From Phormidium ambiguum IAM M-71 (GTDB lineage: Bacteria > Cyanobacteriota > Cyanobacteriia > Cyanobacteriales > Aerosakkonemataceae), in contig NZ_MRCE01000058.1 in assembly GCF_001904725.1 (NCBI RefSeq), positions 1 to 36,266 on the forward strand: 36,266 nucleotides of DNA, given 5' to 3'. The notes below the pieces were generated by a model that was not told the origin of the DNA, did not search any database, and was given only the letters and a program-made list of their open reading frames with translations. Numbering within the stretch: position 1 is the stretch's first letter; every line of letters begins with the position of its first letter. Shown here piece after piece: positions 35,823 to 36,266 of the stretch. Both the position numbers and the translations under genes were made by a program.

Positions 35823-36266
35823 TTACCAAGGCGACTCCAAAGTTACTTCGGAATTCTCTAATTTCTGAGTTGATTGAGAAGCTGATACAGTCAAAAGCTG
35901 TGAAGCAATTTTTTCCCTCAAATCCATCGCTTCATCCAATTGAGAAGGGTCAATTAATTGAGAACGAGCAATCAACCTGGGACAAACTTGTGCGTGCCAA
36001 AGTTTTTCACATTCAGAAATCCTTTTTTGGTCGGATTTAGGAATAGGAATAGTCAACGGATAAGGAATTGACCCCTCACCACCAGAAGAATAACCAGGAT
36101 TAGTAATCACACACTTACCTTGGGGAAAGCGCATAATTTCATCTGGGGTAATAATAGGCATAGTCTGTAACCTATCAGCCATCGTTACACTGCGCCCTTC
36201 TTTCGATTGAGTAATAAGTAGTCGGACAAAAGAAAACGAGACTGTGTTAAATTGTGCAACACAGGG
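35823..36266 (-). pseudogene. C-terminal piece of VirD4/TraG-type conjugation coupling protein (interrupted or running off window)
   Basis: The - strand frame is open from the window edge to the stop at 35823 (147 residues). TQSKEGRSVTMADRLQTM followed by PIITPDEIMRFPQGKCVI is the C-terminal motif region of type IV secretion coupling ATPases (TraG/VirD4, TraD_N families). The rest (SECEKLWHAQVCPRLIARSQ) is a variable helical tail. An internal ATG at 36182 exists, but family-like residues continue upstream of it (QSKEGRSVT), so it is not the true start. Family-like sequence stops at about 36213, where the 37-bp repeat begins; the further open frame is probably fortuitous. The gene therefore looks cut by an inserted element, or its remainder lies outside. 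It marks the replicon as conjugative or derived from one. Confidence 0.65.
36214..36250. repeat. Right copy of 37-bp terminal inverted repeat
   Basis: ATAAGTAGTCGG to GACTGTGTTAA, the exact reverse complement of 20-56. It lies directly beside the point where the coupling-protein similarity ends. The outer four bases of both copies are the self-complementary TTAA. Beyond it, 36243-36265 contains a 7-bp inverted repeat (CTGTGTT/AACACAG), possibly chance. Confidence 0.85.

Noticed and set aside
20-36250. Circular closure of the window through the 37-bp repeat
   Set aside because: Joining the ends would fuse the recombinase 3' end to the middle of the coupling-protein gene, which makes no biological sense; two separate insertions or assembly breaks fit better.
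36243-36265. 7-bp inverted repeat CTGTGTT/AACACAG at the right edge as a recombinase core site
   Set aside because: Not present in the left copy of the 37-bp repeat and short enough to be chance.

Overview
The window looks like a contig from a filamentous or otherwise complex cyanobacterium. It is AT-rich, carries many HIP1 octamers (GCGATCGC), and encodes typically cyanobacterial families: DUF928, DUF1822, CHASE2 and CHAT proteins, a two-partner-secretion exoprotein and a PEP-CTERM protein. No species can be named from the sequence.

Both edges carry plasmid or mobile-element functions. On the left (1-6121) are a decayed tyrosine recombinase, a small ribbon-helix-helix-like protein, a 1338-residue primase/helicase-type replication protein whose 3' end holds a dense AAGTNACC repeat cluster, and a divergent XRE-type repressor. 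At the right end (35823-36266) is the C-terminal piece of a VirD4-type conjugation coupling protein. A perfect 37-bp inverted repeat lies near both ends (20-56 and 36214-36250), just where the recombinase and the coupling protein appear to be cut. I read it as the two ends of a repeated element at which the assembly stopped.

The middle (about 7000-35800) is a surface, secretion and protease block. On the + strand are a 2001-residue subtilase with P domains, Calx-beta and seven FG-GAP repeats; a TpsA-like exoprotein; and an exported TPR-CHAT protein. Convergent to these, on the - strand, is a four-gene operon: small sigma factor, DUF1822, membrane CHAT-CHASE2, DUF928. Divergent from the sigma factor is a 2127-residue protein with DUF4114, a catalytically dead subtilase domain, an intact subtilase domain, SH3b, coiled coil, a glycine-rich hydrophobic segment and a long amphipathic tail. 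Then come a PEP-CTERM surface protein and an export-like operon of M50 metalloprotease, HlyD-type adaptor and GT4 glycosyltransferase.

The most interesting signal is a shared promoter-like motif, GTTTTGCATAAAA, then 14 bp, then CCGATAG. It occurs upstream of the giant tandem-subtilase gene and the M50/HlyD/GT operon, in recognisable form upstream of the PEP-CTERM gene, and in weaker form upstream of the sigma-factor operon itself. The spacing is exactly conserved in all four. This suggests one regulon, possibly governed by the locus-encoded sigma factor, linking a CHAT/CHASE2 signalling module to an exported tandem subtilase, a surface protein and a dedicated exporter. The function is unknown; a protease-activated surface or effector system is a hypothesis, not a demonstrated role.
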